From the NCBI GenBank assembly GCA_016720115.1, contig JADJXT010000002.1, positions 434,001 to 498,000 of the forward strand: a stretch of DNA of 64,000 nucleotides, read 5' to 3'. Origin of the DNA: Sphingomonadales bacterium (lineage in GTDB: Bacteria > Pseudomonadota > Alphaproteobacteria > Sphingomonadales > Sphingomonadaceae). Shown here one piece after another: positions 19,901 to 27,757 of the stretch; position 1 is the first letter of the stretch; each line of letters starts with the position of its first letter. Made by a program: the position numbers and the translations under genes. A model generated the notes under the pieces. It had not been told where the DNA came from and did not search any database. It worked only from the letters and a program-made list of their open reading frames with translations.

Positions 19901-20683
19901 TCAGACCAGTTGGGCGCGCATCCTTTTCGCGCGCGCACCCGGGCTGGGATGGGTCGAGAGGAACTGCAGCGGGTTCTTCTTGTCGCCCTCCATCGCCGCC
20001 AGCTTTTCGAGCGCGGTGGCCGCAGCCACGGGCTCATAGCCCTTCGTCTTCATGAAGTTCATCGCATAATCGTCGGCTTCATTCTCGTTCTTCTGGCTGT
20101 GCTGCGCGACCACCACCTTGTTGAACAGATCGCCCAATTGGCTTGAAGCGAGGCGGCCGACGGTGCCGCCCGTAGCTCCAGCTCCCTTTTGCAAGGCGCT
20201 GGCGCGCAGCGCCGTCTGCATCCGCTTCTTGCTGTGGCCCGCCTTCACATGGCCGATTTCGTGGCCGATTACATAGCGGATCTCGTCGTCGGTAAACTGG
20301 TCCATCAGCCCGGCAAAGACGCGGATCGTGCCATTGCCCATCGCAAAGGCGTTCACATCCTTGACCAGATAGGCCTTGATATCGAGTGTCAGGCCATCAT
20401 GACTGTTCAGCCCCTTGGCAAGCGTGGCGAGGCGTTTGCCATAAGGATCCTTGGGTCCTGCTATCGGGTTCTGCCGATCGGTTTCCGCCGCGACCTCATC
20501 GAAATAGGTTTTCAGTTCGGCATCCGAAATGGTCTCTGCCTTGACGACATCCTTGCCGGCGTCGAGCACCTTGCCAATCCCGCCGAATTGCGCCCATCCC
20601 GGCGCGGCAACGCTGATCCCGCCTGCAAGCGCTGAAAGTCGCACGATATCCCGGCGGCTCAGGGTTGCAAATTCATCTTTCAT
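19901..20683 (-). CDS. M48-family metalloprotease
   Basis: ATG 20683 with GAAGGAAG upstream gives 260 aa. The N terminus LSRRDIVRLSALAGG resembles a twin-arginine signal followed by a hydrophobic stretch, so the product is probably periplasmic. The zinc site is IGHEIGHVKAGH, and ENEADDYAMNFM supplies the third ligand. These are BepA/LoiP-like proteases in outer membrane quality control. It diverges from the tetR gene. Confidence 0.9.
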   Translation of the reverse strand: MKDEFATLSRRDIVRLSALAGGISVAAPGWAQFGGIGKVLDAGKDVVKAETISDAELKTYFDEVAAETDRQNPIAGPKDPYGKRLATLAKGLNSHDGLTLDIKAYLVKDVNAFAMGNGTIRVFAGLMDQFTDDEIRYVIGHEIGHVKAGHSKKRMQTALRASALQKGAGATGGTVGRLASSQLGDLFNKVVVAQHSQKNENEADDYAMNFMKTKGYEPVAAATALEKLAAMEGDKKNPLQFLSTHPSPGARAKRMRAQLV

Positions 20684-20784
20684 GGGCTGCTTCCTTCGAA
20701 CTGAAAATGGATAGCGGAAAACCGGTCCGCGCGCGCCGACAATGACATGGCCGTTGCGGGTCGCCAACATATATATTTGTAAAC

Positions 20785-20802
20785 ATACCAACCAGTCGGT
20801 AT
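20785..20802. promoter_or_regulatory. Candidate TetR operator
   Basis: ATACCAACCAGTCGGTAT is an imperfect palindrome (half sites ATACCAACC and ATACCGACT) of the type bound by many TetR-family repressors. It lies 9 bp upstream of the tetR ATG and in the tetR/M48 intergenic region. Autorepression of the downstream operon is inferred. Confidence 0.65.
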
Positions 20803-20811
20803 GATATCTCT

Positions 20812-21441
20812 ATGTCGAGTCGTGTAACCCATGCTCCCCGCCAGTCGGCGCGATCGAAACTGATCGATGCGGCACATATGCTAGTGCGCAAGCAAGGCTA
20901 TGCGGCAACTTCGGTAGATGAAATTTGCGCTGCGGCGGGCGTATCAAAGGGCGCCTTCTTCCATCATTTTGCCTCCAAGGAGGAATTGGGCGTCGCCGCT
21001 GCCGAGCAGTGGACGGCGCGCGCAGACGAGCTGATCTTCACCCTGCCCCCATGGGTCCGTATCGAAGACCCGCTTGAGCGCCTGCTCGCCCATATCGATT
21101 TCCGCCTGTTCATGCTGGAAGGGCCGCCCGAGGGCTTCACCTGTTTCGTCGGCACGATGGTGCAGGAGAGTTTTGCCAGCAGCGAAGCACTGCGCCATGC
21201 GAGCGAAGCCAGCATCAGCGCCTATTGCGAACGGCTCGCCGTGGATATTGAAGCAGCCATCGCACGTTACCGAATCCGCGACGGCGTTTCGGCTATAAGC
21301 CTTGCCTGGCATGTCCAGGCAGTCCTGCAGGGCGCCTTTGTCATCGCCAAGGCGAGAAACAGCCCCCGCGAAGCGCGCGACAGTGTGCTGCACCTCAAAC
21401 GCTACATAAAAATGCTGTTCGATGGAGGAGAGAACCGATGA
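20812..21441 (+). CDS. TetR-family regulator heading a detoxification operon
   Basis: The 209-aa protein has the N-terminal helix-turn-helix SKLIDAAHMLVRKQGYAATS ... VSKGAFFHHFASKEELG typical of TetR/AcrR repressors, with a variable helical ligand domain behind it. Its stop overlaps the next start (ATGA), linking it to eight or more small genes. The ligand is unknown but is likely a reactive electrophile, given the GST, glyoxalase-fold and SRPBCC products. Confidence 0.92.
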   Translation: MSSRVTHAPRQSARSKLIDAAHMLVRKQGYAATSVDEICAAAGVSKGAFFHHFASKEELGVAAAEQWTARADELIFTLPPWVRIEDPLERLLAHIDFRLFMLEGPPEGFTCFVGTMVQESFASSEALRHASEASISAYCERLAVDIEAAIARYRIRDGVSAISLAWHVQAVLQGAFVIAKARNSPREARDSVLHLKRYIKMLFDGGENR

Positions 21442-21848
21442 CGAGGATGATTTTCGTCAACCTGCCGGTGGCGGATCTATCGAAGGCGATGGCCTTTTAT
21501 GAAGCGCTGGGCTTCACCAACAATCCGCAGTTCACCGATGAAACCGCAGCGTGCATGGTGTGGAGCGAGAGCATCATGGTGATGCTGCTGACCCACGACA
21601 AATGGAAGGGCTTCACCGACCGCCCCATTCCGCCTTCCACGCAGAGCGAGGTGATGATCGCGATCACGCTCGACAGCAAGCAGGCCGTCGACACGCTGGT
21701 CGACGCAGGCGCCGCAGCGGGAGGAAGCGCGGACCTCAATCCGCCACAGGACCATGGTTTCATGTACCAGCGCACGCTGGCCGATCCCGACGGTCATATC
21801 TGGGAACCTTTCTGGATGGACCCGGCCGCGGTTCCGCCTGGCGAATAA
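21438..21848 (+). CDS. VOC-family (glyoxalase-fold) protein
   Basis: The 136-aa protein has the beta-alpha-beta-beta-beta repeat of the vicinal oxygen chelate fold: MIFVNLPVADLSKAMAFYEA, VMIAITLDSKQAVDTLVDAG and LADPDGHIWEPFWMD. It resembles lactoylglutathione lyase/bleomycin-resistance-like proteins of unknown substrate. It is translationally coupled to tetR. Confidence 0.88.
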   Translation: MTRMIFVNLPVADLSKAMAFYEALGFTNNPQFTDETAACMVWSESIMVMLLTHDKWKGFTDRPIPPSTQSEVMIAITLDSKQAVDTLVDAGAAAGGSADLNPPQDHGFMYQRTLADPDGHIWEPFWMDPAAVPPGE

Positions 21849-21853
21849 GCGCC

Positions 21854-22252
21854 ATGACGGCCAAAGCCACCACGATTGAGGAATATCATCGCCAATTGTC
21901 CGGTGCCGATCAAGCAATCTGCCAGCTATTGCGCGCGGAAATCGATGCGTCGCTGCCCGACGCCGAAAGCAAGATCTGGCATGCGCATCCGGTCTGGTTT
22001 CTCGAAGGCAACCCGGTTGTCGGCTATTCCAGGCTGAAAAACTGCATCCGCCTGCTGTTCTGGAGCGGACAGGGATTCGATGCACCCGGTTTGCACCCGG
22101 AAGGATCGTTCAAGGCGGCGGAGGCGCGCTACATGGGCGAAGAACAGATCGACCTTGAACAGCTTCGGTTCTGGTTGACGCAAGCGCGCAAAATCCAGTG
22201 GGATTACAAAAATATCGTCAAGCGCAAAGGCAAGCTTGAACGGTTATACTGA
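21854..22252 (+). CDS. DUF1801 protein
   Basis: The 132-aa protein has TTIEEYHRQLSGADQAICQL, then DAESKIWHAHPVWFLEGNPV and a C-terminal basic tail. This fits the DUF1801 (YdhG-like) fold, whose biochemical role is unknown. It lies 5 bp after the VOC gene in the same operon. Confidence 0.75.
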   Translation: MTAKATTIEEYHRQLSGADQAICQLLRAEIDASLPDAESKIWHAHPVWFLEGNPVVGYSRLKNCIRLLFWSGQGFDAPGLHPEGSFKAAEARYMGEEQIDLEQLRFWLTQARKIQWDYKNIVKRKGKLERLY

Positions 22253-22264
22253 GAGGAGAGAGCC

Positions 22265-23008
22265 ATGAGCTATATCGACGGTTTCGTAATCGCCTGCCCC
22301 ACGGCGAACAAGGACAAGTTCATCGCACATGCAAAAATGGGCGACAGCGTGTTCATGGATCTGGGCGCGACCCGCGTGGTCGAATGCTGGGGTGACGATG
22401 TGCCCGAAGGCAAGGTCACCGATTTCCGGATGGCGGTGAAGGCCAAGCCCGACGAGGCGGTGATCTTCAGCTGGATCGAATGGCCCGACAAGGCAACCCG
22501 CGACGCGGCCTTCGCCAAAATGACCGAATGGATGCAAAATCCGGAAAAAGGCGATCCGCGCATGGACCCCGAAAAAAACCCGATGCCCTTCGACGGCAAG
22601 CGGATGATTTTCGGCGGGTTCAAGGCCATCGTCGAACTCGGCGATACGTCAAAGGGCGATTATGTGCAGGGCTTCCTGCTTCCCGTGCGCGACAATCGAC
22701 AGGAGGATTATCGCAAGCTTGAGACAGAGAGCTGGCCGTTCTTCGAGAAATATGGCGCAACCGGCGTGGTCGCTGCCTGGGGCGACGACGTGCCCGAGGG
22801 CGAACAGACCGATTTCTACCGCGCGGTAAAGGCAGAGGACAGCGAGAAGGTGGTTTTCGCCTGGATGACCTGGCCAGACAAGGCCACCTGCGATGCGGTT
22901 GCAGCCGAAATGGAGAACGACCCGGAAATGAAGATGCCGGACGATATGCCGTTCGACGGCATGCGCATGGTGTGGGCCGGATTCAAGCCCGTCGTGCAGT
23001 TGGACTGA
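22265..23008 (+). CDS. Tandem DUF1428 protein
   Basis: The 247-aa protein is two DUF1428 units in one chain. Unit 1 (residues ~1-125) starts SYIDGFVIACPT and unit 2 (~130-247) starts YVQGFLLPVRD. Both contain the WGDDVPEG motif, a WPDKAT motif and a final MPFDG-RM-(F/W)-GF block. Single DUF1428 proteins are ~120 aa, so this is an internal duplication or fusion. Function is unknown; a dimeric alpha-beta barrel-like fold is likely. AGGAGAG ribosome binding site upstream. Confidence 0.85.
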   Translation: MSYIDGFVIACPTANKDKFIAHAKMGDSVFMDLGATRVVECWGDDVPEGKVTDFRMAVKAKPDEAVIFSWIEWPDKATRDAAFAKMTEWMQNPEKGDPRMDPEKNPMPFDGKRMIFGGFKAIVELGDTSKGDYVQGFLLPVRDNRQEDYRKLETESWPFFEKYGATGVVAAWGDDVPEGEQTDFYRAVKAEDSEKVVFAWMTWPDKATCDAVAAEMENDPEMKMPDDMPFDGMRMVWAGFKPVVQLD

Positions 23009-23076
23009 ATGCCCCGCCCGCGGCCAACGGAACGCTGGCCGTGCGACGGCGGCGATAAGAGACGAGGAGAGAAACA

Positions 23077-23877
23077 ATGGCGAACCATCATGGCGATTTC
23101 ATCTGGTATGAACTTTTGACGAGCGATGCTGCAGCGGCGGCTGACTTTTACGGCAAGGTCATCGGCTGGACGGCCAAGGGTGCCGAGCAGCCAGGGATGG
23201 ACTATAACTTCTTCTTCGCCGGAGATCCGGCAGACACGCGCAACGGCGTGGGCGGTTTCATGGCGCTAACGCCAGACATGGCAGCGGGCGGCGCGATCCC
23301 GGCCTGGATCGGCTATATTGCGGTCGACGATGTCGACAGTTCGGCCGCAAAGATAATCTCCGCAGGCGGAAGCGTGCTGATGCCCGCAATGGACCTGGAA
23401 GGCGTGGGCCGGATGGCGATGGTCGCCGACCCGCAAGGCGCGGTTTTCTATATCATGCACGGCGCTTCCGACGAAACGAGCTACAGCTTCGCCGCTACCG
23501 AGCCCAAGATCGGCCATTGTGCCTGGAACGAGCTGTATTCCGCCGATCCCGATGCCGCGAAGCAATTTTACGGCGCGCAGTTCGGCTGGGTCAAGGATGG
23601 CGAGATGGATATGGGCCCGATGGGCAAATATGAATTTCTGAAGGCCAGCGGCGGGCGTTTTCTGCTCGGCGCTGTGATGCCCAAAATGCCGGAAATTCCC
23701 ATATCGATGTGGACCTTCTATTTCCGCGTCCCCGATATCGATGCAGCGGCGGCGGCAATCGGGGCCCATGGCGGCACCCTGTATCAGGATCCGATCGAAA
23801 TTCCCGGCGGCGAATTCAGCCTTAACGCATCGGACCCGCAAGGCGCCGCCTTTGGTCTGGTCGGCCCCCGGCGCTGA
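23077..23877 (+). CDS. VOC-family protein with two glyoxalase-fold domains
   Basis: The 266-aa protein holds two VOC modules: GDFIWYELLTSDAAAAADFY (residues ~5-125) and GHCAWNELYSADPDAAKQFY (~140-265). Repeated W-x-E and F-Y-x-K/A motifs mark each. It is related to hydroxylase-type CFP30-like VOC proteins; the metal ligands and substrate are uncertain. It has a GAGGAGAG ribosome binding site and is 68 bp after the DUF1428 gene, the longest gap in the operon. Confidence 0.88.
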   Translation: MANHHGDFIWYELLTSDAAAAADFYGKVIGWTAKGAEQPGMDYNFFFAGDPADTRNGVGGFMALTPDMAAGGAIPAWIGYIAVDDVDSSAAKIISAGGSVLMPAMDLEGVGRMAMVADPQGAVFYIMHGASDETSYSFAATEPKIGHCAWNELYSADPDAAKQFYGAQFGWVKDGEMDMGPMGKYEFLKASGGRFLLGAVMPKMPEIPISMWTFYFRVPDIDAAAAAIGAHGGTLYQDPIEIPGGEFSLNASDPQGAAFGLVGPRR

Positions 23878-23890
23878 GGGAGCAACAGCA

Positions 23891-24316
23891 ATGGAAAACA
23901 AAGCACCACGCTGGCTTCCCGTCGCCGGCATAGCATCGCTGCTATGGAACCTGATGGGTGCCTGGTCGTTTGTTACCAACTGGCAGATGAGCAAGAACGG
24001 CTATGCCGGGCTGCCCGATGTGCAGCGCGAACTGTGGAGTTCGATGCCGACATGGACGTGGGTGGCCTTTGCCGTTGCGGTAGCCTGCGGCACGGCAGCG
24101 GCAATCGCGCTGTTGCTGCGCAAGGCGATTGTCGCGCCGTTGTTCCTCGTCAGCCTGATCGCCATCATCGTGCAGTTCAGCTGGCCAATCCTGATGACCG
24201 ACGCTTATGCCAAAATGGGGGCAGAGCTGGTGACCTTCCCGGCCATCCTGGTGATGGTGGGTGCATTGCAATGGTATTTCGCGCGCATCTGGCGCGGACG
24301 CGGCTGGCTGAAATAA
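23891..24316 (+). CDS. Small four-helix membrane protein
   Basis: The 141-aa protein has about four hydrophobic segments (residues ~10-27, 52-73, 78-100, 110-131) and short polar ends. No known family is recognised. It is embedded in the detoxification operon, 13 bp after the VOC gene and 11 bp before the PhnB-like gene, so it is probably a membrane component or permease-like helper of this set. Confidence 0.8.
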   Translation: MENKAPRWLPVAGIASLLWNLMGAWSFVTNWQMSKNGYAGLPDVQRELWSSMPTWTWVAFAVAVACGTAAAIALLLRKAIVAPLFLVSLIAIIVQFSWPILMTDAYAKMGAELVTFPAILVMVGALQWYFARIWRGRGWLK

Positions 24317-24327
24317 GGAGAAGGAAA

Positions 24328-24804
24328 ATGACCACAAACACGATTTGCCTCTGGTTCAACAAGGACGCGGAAGATGCCGCCAATTTCTATGCCGCGACCT
24401 TCCCCGACAGCAAAGTCACCGCCGTCCACCGCGCACCGCTCGACTATCCCGATGGCAAGGCAGGCGATGTGCTGACCGTCGAATTCACCGTCTGCGGCAT
24501 CGCATGCGTCGGCATCAACGGCGGCGACCGCTTCAAGCATAGCGAAGCCTTTTCCTTCCAGATCGGCACCGAAGACCAGGCTGAAACCGACCGCTATTGG
24601 GATGCAATCGTCGGCAATGGCGGGGAAGAGAGCATGTGCGGCTGGTGCCGCGACAAATGGGGGCTGTACTGGCAGATCACCCCGCGCGTTCTGACCGACG
24701 CCATGGCGCAGGGCGGCGATGTCGCCAAACGGGCGTTCGAAGCAATGTTTCCAATGCGCAAGATCGATGTGGCGACCATCGAAGCAGCCGTAAGGGGCGT
24801 TTGA
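24328..24804 (+). CDS. PhnB-like VOC protein
   Basis: The 158-aa protein, with AAGGAGAAGG before the start, reads ICLWFNKDAEDAANFYAATF and GDRFKHSEAFSFQI. This matches the 3-demethylubiquinone-9 methyltransferase-like/PhnB group of VOC proteins. The name 'methyltransferase' in that group is historical, and no activity is proven. It is 1 bp from the SRPBCC gene. Confidence 0.88.
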   Translation: MTTNTICLWFNKDAEDAANFYAATFPDSKVTAVHRAPLDYPDGKAGDVLTVEFTVCGIACVGINGGDRFKHSEAFSFQIGTEDQAETDRYWDAIVGNGGEESMCGWCRDKWGLYWQITPRVLTDAMAQGGDVAKRAFEAMFPMRKIDVATIEAAVRGV

Positions 24805-24805
24805 A

Positions 24806-25261
24806 ATGACCAGCTTCACCGTCTTCATCTACGTCTCCCGTCCGCCTGCCGAGGTCTATGAAGCAGTGGCCGATCCGGCGATCCTGTCGCACTATTTCAC
24901 GACCGGCGGCGCGCATGGCCGCCTGGAAACGGGCGGCACGGTGACATGGGACTTTGCCGATTTTCCCGGTGCCTTTCCGGTCGACGTCATCAGCGCCGAC
25001 GAAAAGGGCGATATCGAACTGCAATGGGCCGCCAACGATCCGGATGCGAGCGAGCCTTACAAAACCACGGTGATTTTCTCCTTCGAACCCGTCGATGGGG
25101 GGCGCAGAACCAAGGTGAGCATCAGCGAAAGCGGCTGGCCTGACACACCCGGCGGCCGCAGGGCAAGCTATGGTAATTGCATGGGTTGGTCGCAGATGCT
25201 CGCTGCGCTCAAATGCTGGGTCGAACATGGCATCAACCTGCGCGAGGGGGCGTATAAATGA
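24806..25261 (+). CDS. SRPBCC/AHSA1-type START-fold protein
   Basis: The 151-aa protein reads YVSRPPAEVYEAVADPAILS and ends with CMGWSQMLAALKCWVEHG, the two conserved ends of AHSA1-like SRPBCC domains that bind hydrophobic ligands in a deep pocket. The role here is unknown. It overlaps the GST start by 4 nt. Confidence 0.85.
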   Translation: MTSFTVFIYVSRPPAEVYEAVADPAILSHYFTTGGAHGRLETGGTVTWDFADFPGAFPVDVISADEKGDIELQWAANDPDASEPYKTTVIFSFEPVDGGRRTKVSISESGWPDTPGGRRASYGNCMGWSQMLAALKCWVEHGINLREGAYK

Positions 25262-25920
25262 GCGTCATCCTCTATGGCCACCCTTTTTCGAGCTATACTT
25301 GGAAGGCGCTGATCCCGCTCTATGAAAAGGGCCTGGATTTCGAGTTCCGCATCCTTGACGACGCGCATCCGGAACATTGGGAACAGTTGCGCGCGCACTG
25401 GCCGCGCGGACAACTGCCGGTGCTCGACGATGGCGGGCGCGGCGTGGCGGAAAGTTCGATCATCATCGAGCATCTGGATATTGCCTATCCCGACACGCCC
25501 CGGATGATTCCAGACGACCGCGAGGCCGCCTTACGCGTGCGGCTGCTCGACCGGGTTTTCGACTGCCATCTGGAAGCAAGTTTCCAGGCGGCGGTTTCCG
25601 AATATATCCCGTTCATAACCCAAACCCCCGATCCTGCGCGTGTTGAACGAGCGCGGACAACGCTGTCCACTATCTATCCCTGGCTGGAGGCACAGTTGCC
25701 AGACAATGACTGGGCCTGTGGTGGCGCATTTTCCATGGCGGACTGCTCCGGCGCGCCCGCGCTGTTTTACGCCGACTGGACGCAACCCATTCCGGATGCG
25801 TGCCAAAAGCTGAAAGCCTATCGCGCCCGCCTGCTCGCCCGGCCCTCGGTCGCCCAATGTGTCGAGGACGCCCGGCCCTATCGCAGCTATTTCCCGCTCG
25901 GCGCGCCGGACCGAGATTGA
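25258..25920 (+). CDS. Glutathione S-transferase family protein
   Basis: The 220-aa protein has an N-terminal thioredoxin-like domain starting ILYGHPFSSYTWKALIPLYE, with GQLPVLDDG and the glutathione-binding ESSIIIEHL, then an all-helical C-terminal domain with FSMADCSGAPALFYA. GSTs conjugate glutathione to electrophiles. It is in the middle of the TetR-led operon, supporting an electrophile-response role. Confidence 0.9.
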   Translation: MSVILYGHPFSSYTWKALIPLYEKGLDFEFRILDDAHPEHWEQLRAHWPRGQLPVLDDGGRGVAESSIIIEHLDIAYPDTPRMIPDDREAALRVRLLDRVFDCHLEASFQAAVSEYIPFITQTPDPARVERARTTLSTIYPWLEAQLPDNDWACGGAFSMADCSGAPALFYADWTQPIPDACQKLKAYRARLLARPSVAQCVEDARPYRSYFPLGAPDRD

Positions 25921-25932
25921 GAGGAGAATCAA

Positions 25933-26391
25933 GTGACCACTACTGCTGACAATGGCTGGGAACTCTCGGTGACGCGTTTCATCGACGCACCGCCCGAAAA
26001 AGTGTGGGACATCATGACCAACCGGATCGGTGAATGGTGGTGCCCCAAACCCTGGCGCGCCGAGTTCGACAGGCTCGATCGGCGCGCGGGCGGTGCCTCC
26101 ATGTGCACCATGTACGGGCCCGATGGTGAGGTGCACCCGCATCCGGGCACGGTGCTGGCATGGGACGAAGGCCGACGTTTTGCTTTCACCGATGCCGTGG
26201 TGGGTGACCTGATGCCCGCGGGCCCTTTCATGATCGGTATCTGGTCGGTCGAGGCCGAAGGCGATGGCACGCGCTATACCGCGCTTTGCCGCCACTGGAC
26301 CGAAGACGATTGCAAGCGCCACGCCGAAATGGGCTTTGAAGAAGGCTGGTGCGCCTGCGCGGACCAGCTGGCGGGATTGTGCGAGGGGTAA
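25933..26391 (+). CDS. SRPBCC domain protein
   Basis: The 152-aa protein starts at GTG 25933 after GAGGAGAATC. It begins VTRFIDAPPEKVWDIMTNRI and ends GFEEGWCACADQLAGLCEG, matching AHSA1/polyketide-cyclase-like START folds. It is the last recognisable gene of the operon, the second SRPBCC member beside the one at 24806. Confidence 0.85.
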   Translation: MTTTADNGWELSVTRFIDAPPEKVWDIMTNRIGEWWCPKPWRAEFDRLDRRAGGASMCTMYGPDGEVHPHPGTVLAWDEGRRFAFTDAVVGDLMPAGPFMIGIWSVEAEGDGTRYTALCRHWTEDDCKRHAEMGFEEGWCACADQLAGLCEG

Positions 26392-26458
26392 CTCCTCTCC
26401 CCTTGCATAAGGGAGGAATAGACTTGCGGGCCGCCAGCACCATCCCCACATCCGTTTC

Positions 26459-26791
26459 ATGCCAGCCCCGAAGCTTTCCGACAATCGCTCCATCCAATGG
26501 GGATTGATCGCGCTGGGCTGGTTTCTGATGATCCTGGCGCCGCTGATCGGCTGGTTGCCCGGTCCGGGCGGACTGATCCTTTTTCCCGTCGGCCTCGCGC
26601 TCGTTCTTAAAAACTCGCTCTGGGCCAAGCGGCGCTATGCAAGGGCCAGCAGGCGCCATCCCGAATATGGCGAATGGGCCAACTGGGCGATGCGACGCAG
26701 GCGGTTCAGGACGCGCCCGCCCTTCCCGCCGGTCAAACGCGATCTGCTCTGGCTGTTCCGGCGCGACGACCTTGGCCAAAAACTGCCCTGA
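26459..26791 (+). CDS. Small membrane protein with PGPGG motif
   Basis: The 110-aa protein has two hydrophobic segments around the short motif LPGPGGLILFPVGLAL, followed by a basic C-terminal tail. This looks like the widespread PGPGW-type putative transmembrane family of unknown function. It is on the same strand as the operon but 67 bp away. Confidence 0.7.
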   Translation: MPAPKLSDNRSIQWGLIALGWFLMILAPLIGWLPGPGGLILFPVGLALVLKNSLWAKRRYARASRRHPEYGEWANWAMRRRRFRTRPPFPPVKRDLLWLFRRDDLGQKLP

Positions 26792-26906
26792 GCGATGTTG
26801 ACTTTTGCCCGCCCAAACCATAAAGGCCCGCTCAACAAAGGCGGTCGCCGTAGAGATTCGGCGGCTGTTTTTATTCCAATAGCCGATTTTTTTGAGGATT
26901 TGAGCC

Positions 26907-27041
26907 ATGAAGCGCACCTTCCAGCCGAGCAATCTTGTGCGCGCTCGCCGTCACGGATTCCGTCTCCGCATGTCGACCGCCAAGGGCCGTGCCATCCTGA
27001 ACGCACGCCGCGCCCGCGGTCGCAAGAAGCTCTCGGCCTAA
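26907..27041 (+). CDS. rpmH: 50S ribosomal protein L34
   Basis: 44 aa, [18 protein letters not shown], ending in the basic [11 protein letters not shown]: the complete, standard length of L34. It starts the conserved rpmH-rnpA-yidD-yidC order found in most bacteria. It is too short to score as a long reading frame but is unambiguous. Confidence 0.97.
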   Translation: MKRTFQPSNLVRARRHGFRLRMSTAKGRAILNARRARGRKKLSA

Positions 27042-27067
27042 GCCGGGCGCCTTGCGGTAGCCGCGAG

Positions 27068-27514
27068 ATGCGCGGTTACACCGTCATCAAGAAAAGGCCG
27101 GATTTTCTGGCTGCCAACCGGGGGAAGCGCCATGCAACTCCCGGTTTCGTTTTGCTGGTGCACGACCGGCGCGACGACGACCCGGCCAAGCGGCTGGGCA
27201 TCACCATCACCAAAAAGGTCGGCAATGCTGTGGTGCGCAACCGGATGCGCCGCCGTTTCCGCGAACTGGCCGCCGAATTACTGCCCGAAATGGGCAAGAC
27301 GGGTGCGGACCATATCCTCATCGGTCGCGAAGGCGGGATTGAGCGCGATTTCGCGGTGCTGCGCGAGGAATTGGTGAAGGCTTTGGGGAAGTTGAGCGGC
27401 AATTCTCCCCTCCCGCTTGCGGGAGGGGTCAGGGGTGGGCCTGAAACGAAGCAAGGCTCGCTGCACTCGCCCCCTCCCCCAACCCCTCCCGCAAGCGGGA
27501 GGGGGAATAGATGA
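27068..27514 (+). CDS. rnpA: Ribonuclease P protein component
   Basis: The RNase P protein binds the catalytic RNA and helps process tRNA 5' ends. The conserved core is [40 protein letters not shown] (RNR motif) and [10 protein letters not shown]. The protein reads 148 aa against a usual ~115-125 because the C-terminal ~35 residues are encoded by a palindromic repeat (27402-27509). They read as glycine/proline-rich sequence. Its TGA overlaps the yidD ATG. Confidence 0.93.
   Translation: MRGYTVIKKRPDFLAANRGKRHATPGFVLLVHDRRDDDPAKRLGITITKKVGNAVVRNRMRRRFRELAAELLPEMGKTGADHILIGREGGIERDFAVLREELVKALGKLSGNSPLPLAGGVRGGPETKQGSLHSPPPPTPPASGRGNR
27402..27509. repeat. Palindromic repeat inside the 3' end of rnpA
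   Basis: Two inverted arms built on CCCCTCCCGCTTGCGGGAGG (left, ~27406-27428) and its reverse complement (right, ~27484-27506) are separated by ~55 bp. It is in frame in rnpA, adds a low-complexity tail to the protein, and ends immediately before the yidD start. Confidence 0.8.
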
Positions 27515-27723
27515 TCGCCCGCATCCTCATCCTCATCGCGCGCGGCTGGCAATTGGGGCCTTCACGCATCCTGCCGCCGACCTGCCGTTACGCGCCAAGC
27601 TGTTCGGCTTACGCGATAGAGGCTTTGCAGAAACATGGCGCGATTAAGGGTGGCTGGCTGGCGCTGAAACGGCTATTGCGCTGCCACCCTTGGGGCGGGC
27701 ACGGATATGATCCGGTGCCCTGA
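27511..27723 (+). CDS. yidD: Membrane protein insertion efficiency factor YidD
   Basis: 70 aa with [18 protein letters not shown] and [14 protein letters not shown], the cysteine-rich signature of YidD, a small membrane-associated helper of YidC. ATGA overlap with rnpA; yidC follows. Confidence 0.95.
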   Translation: MIARILILIARGWQLGPSRILPPTCRYAPSCSAYAIEALQKHGAIKGGWLALKRLLRCHPWGGHGYDPVP

Positions 27724-27757
27724 CAGATCAAGACATTGAAGTAACAGGGAATATCGA

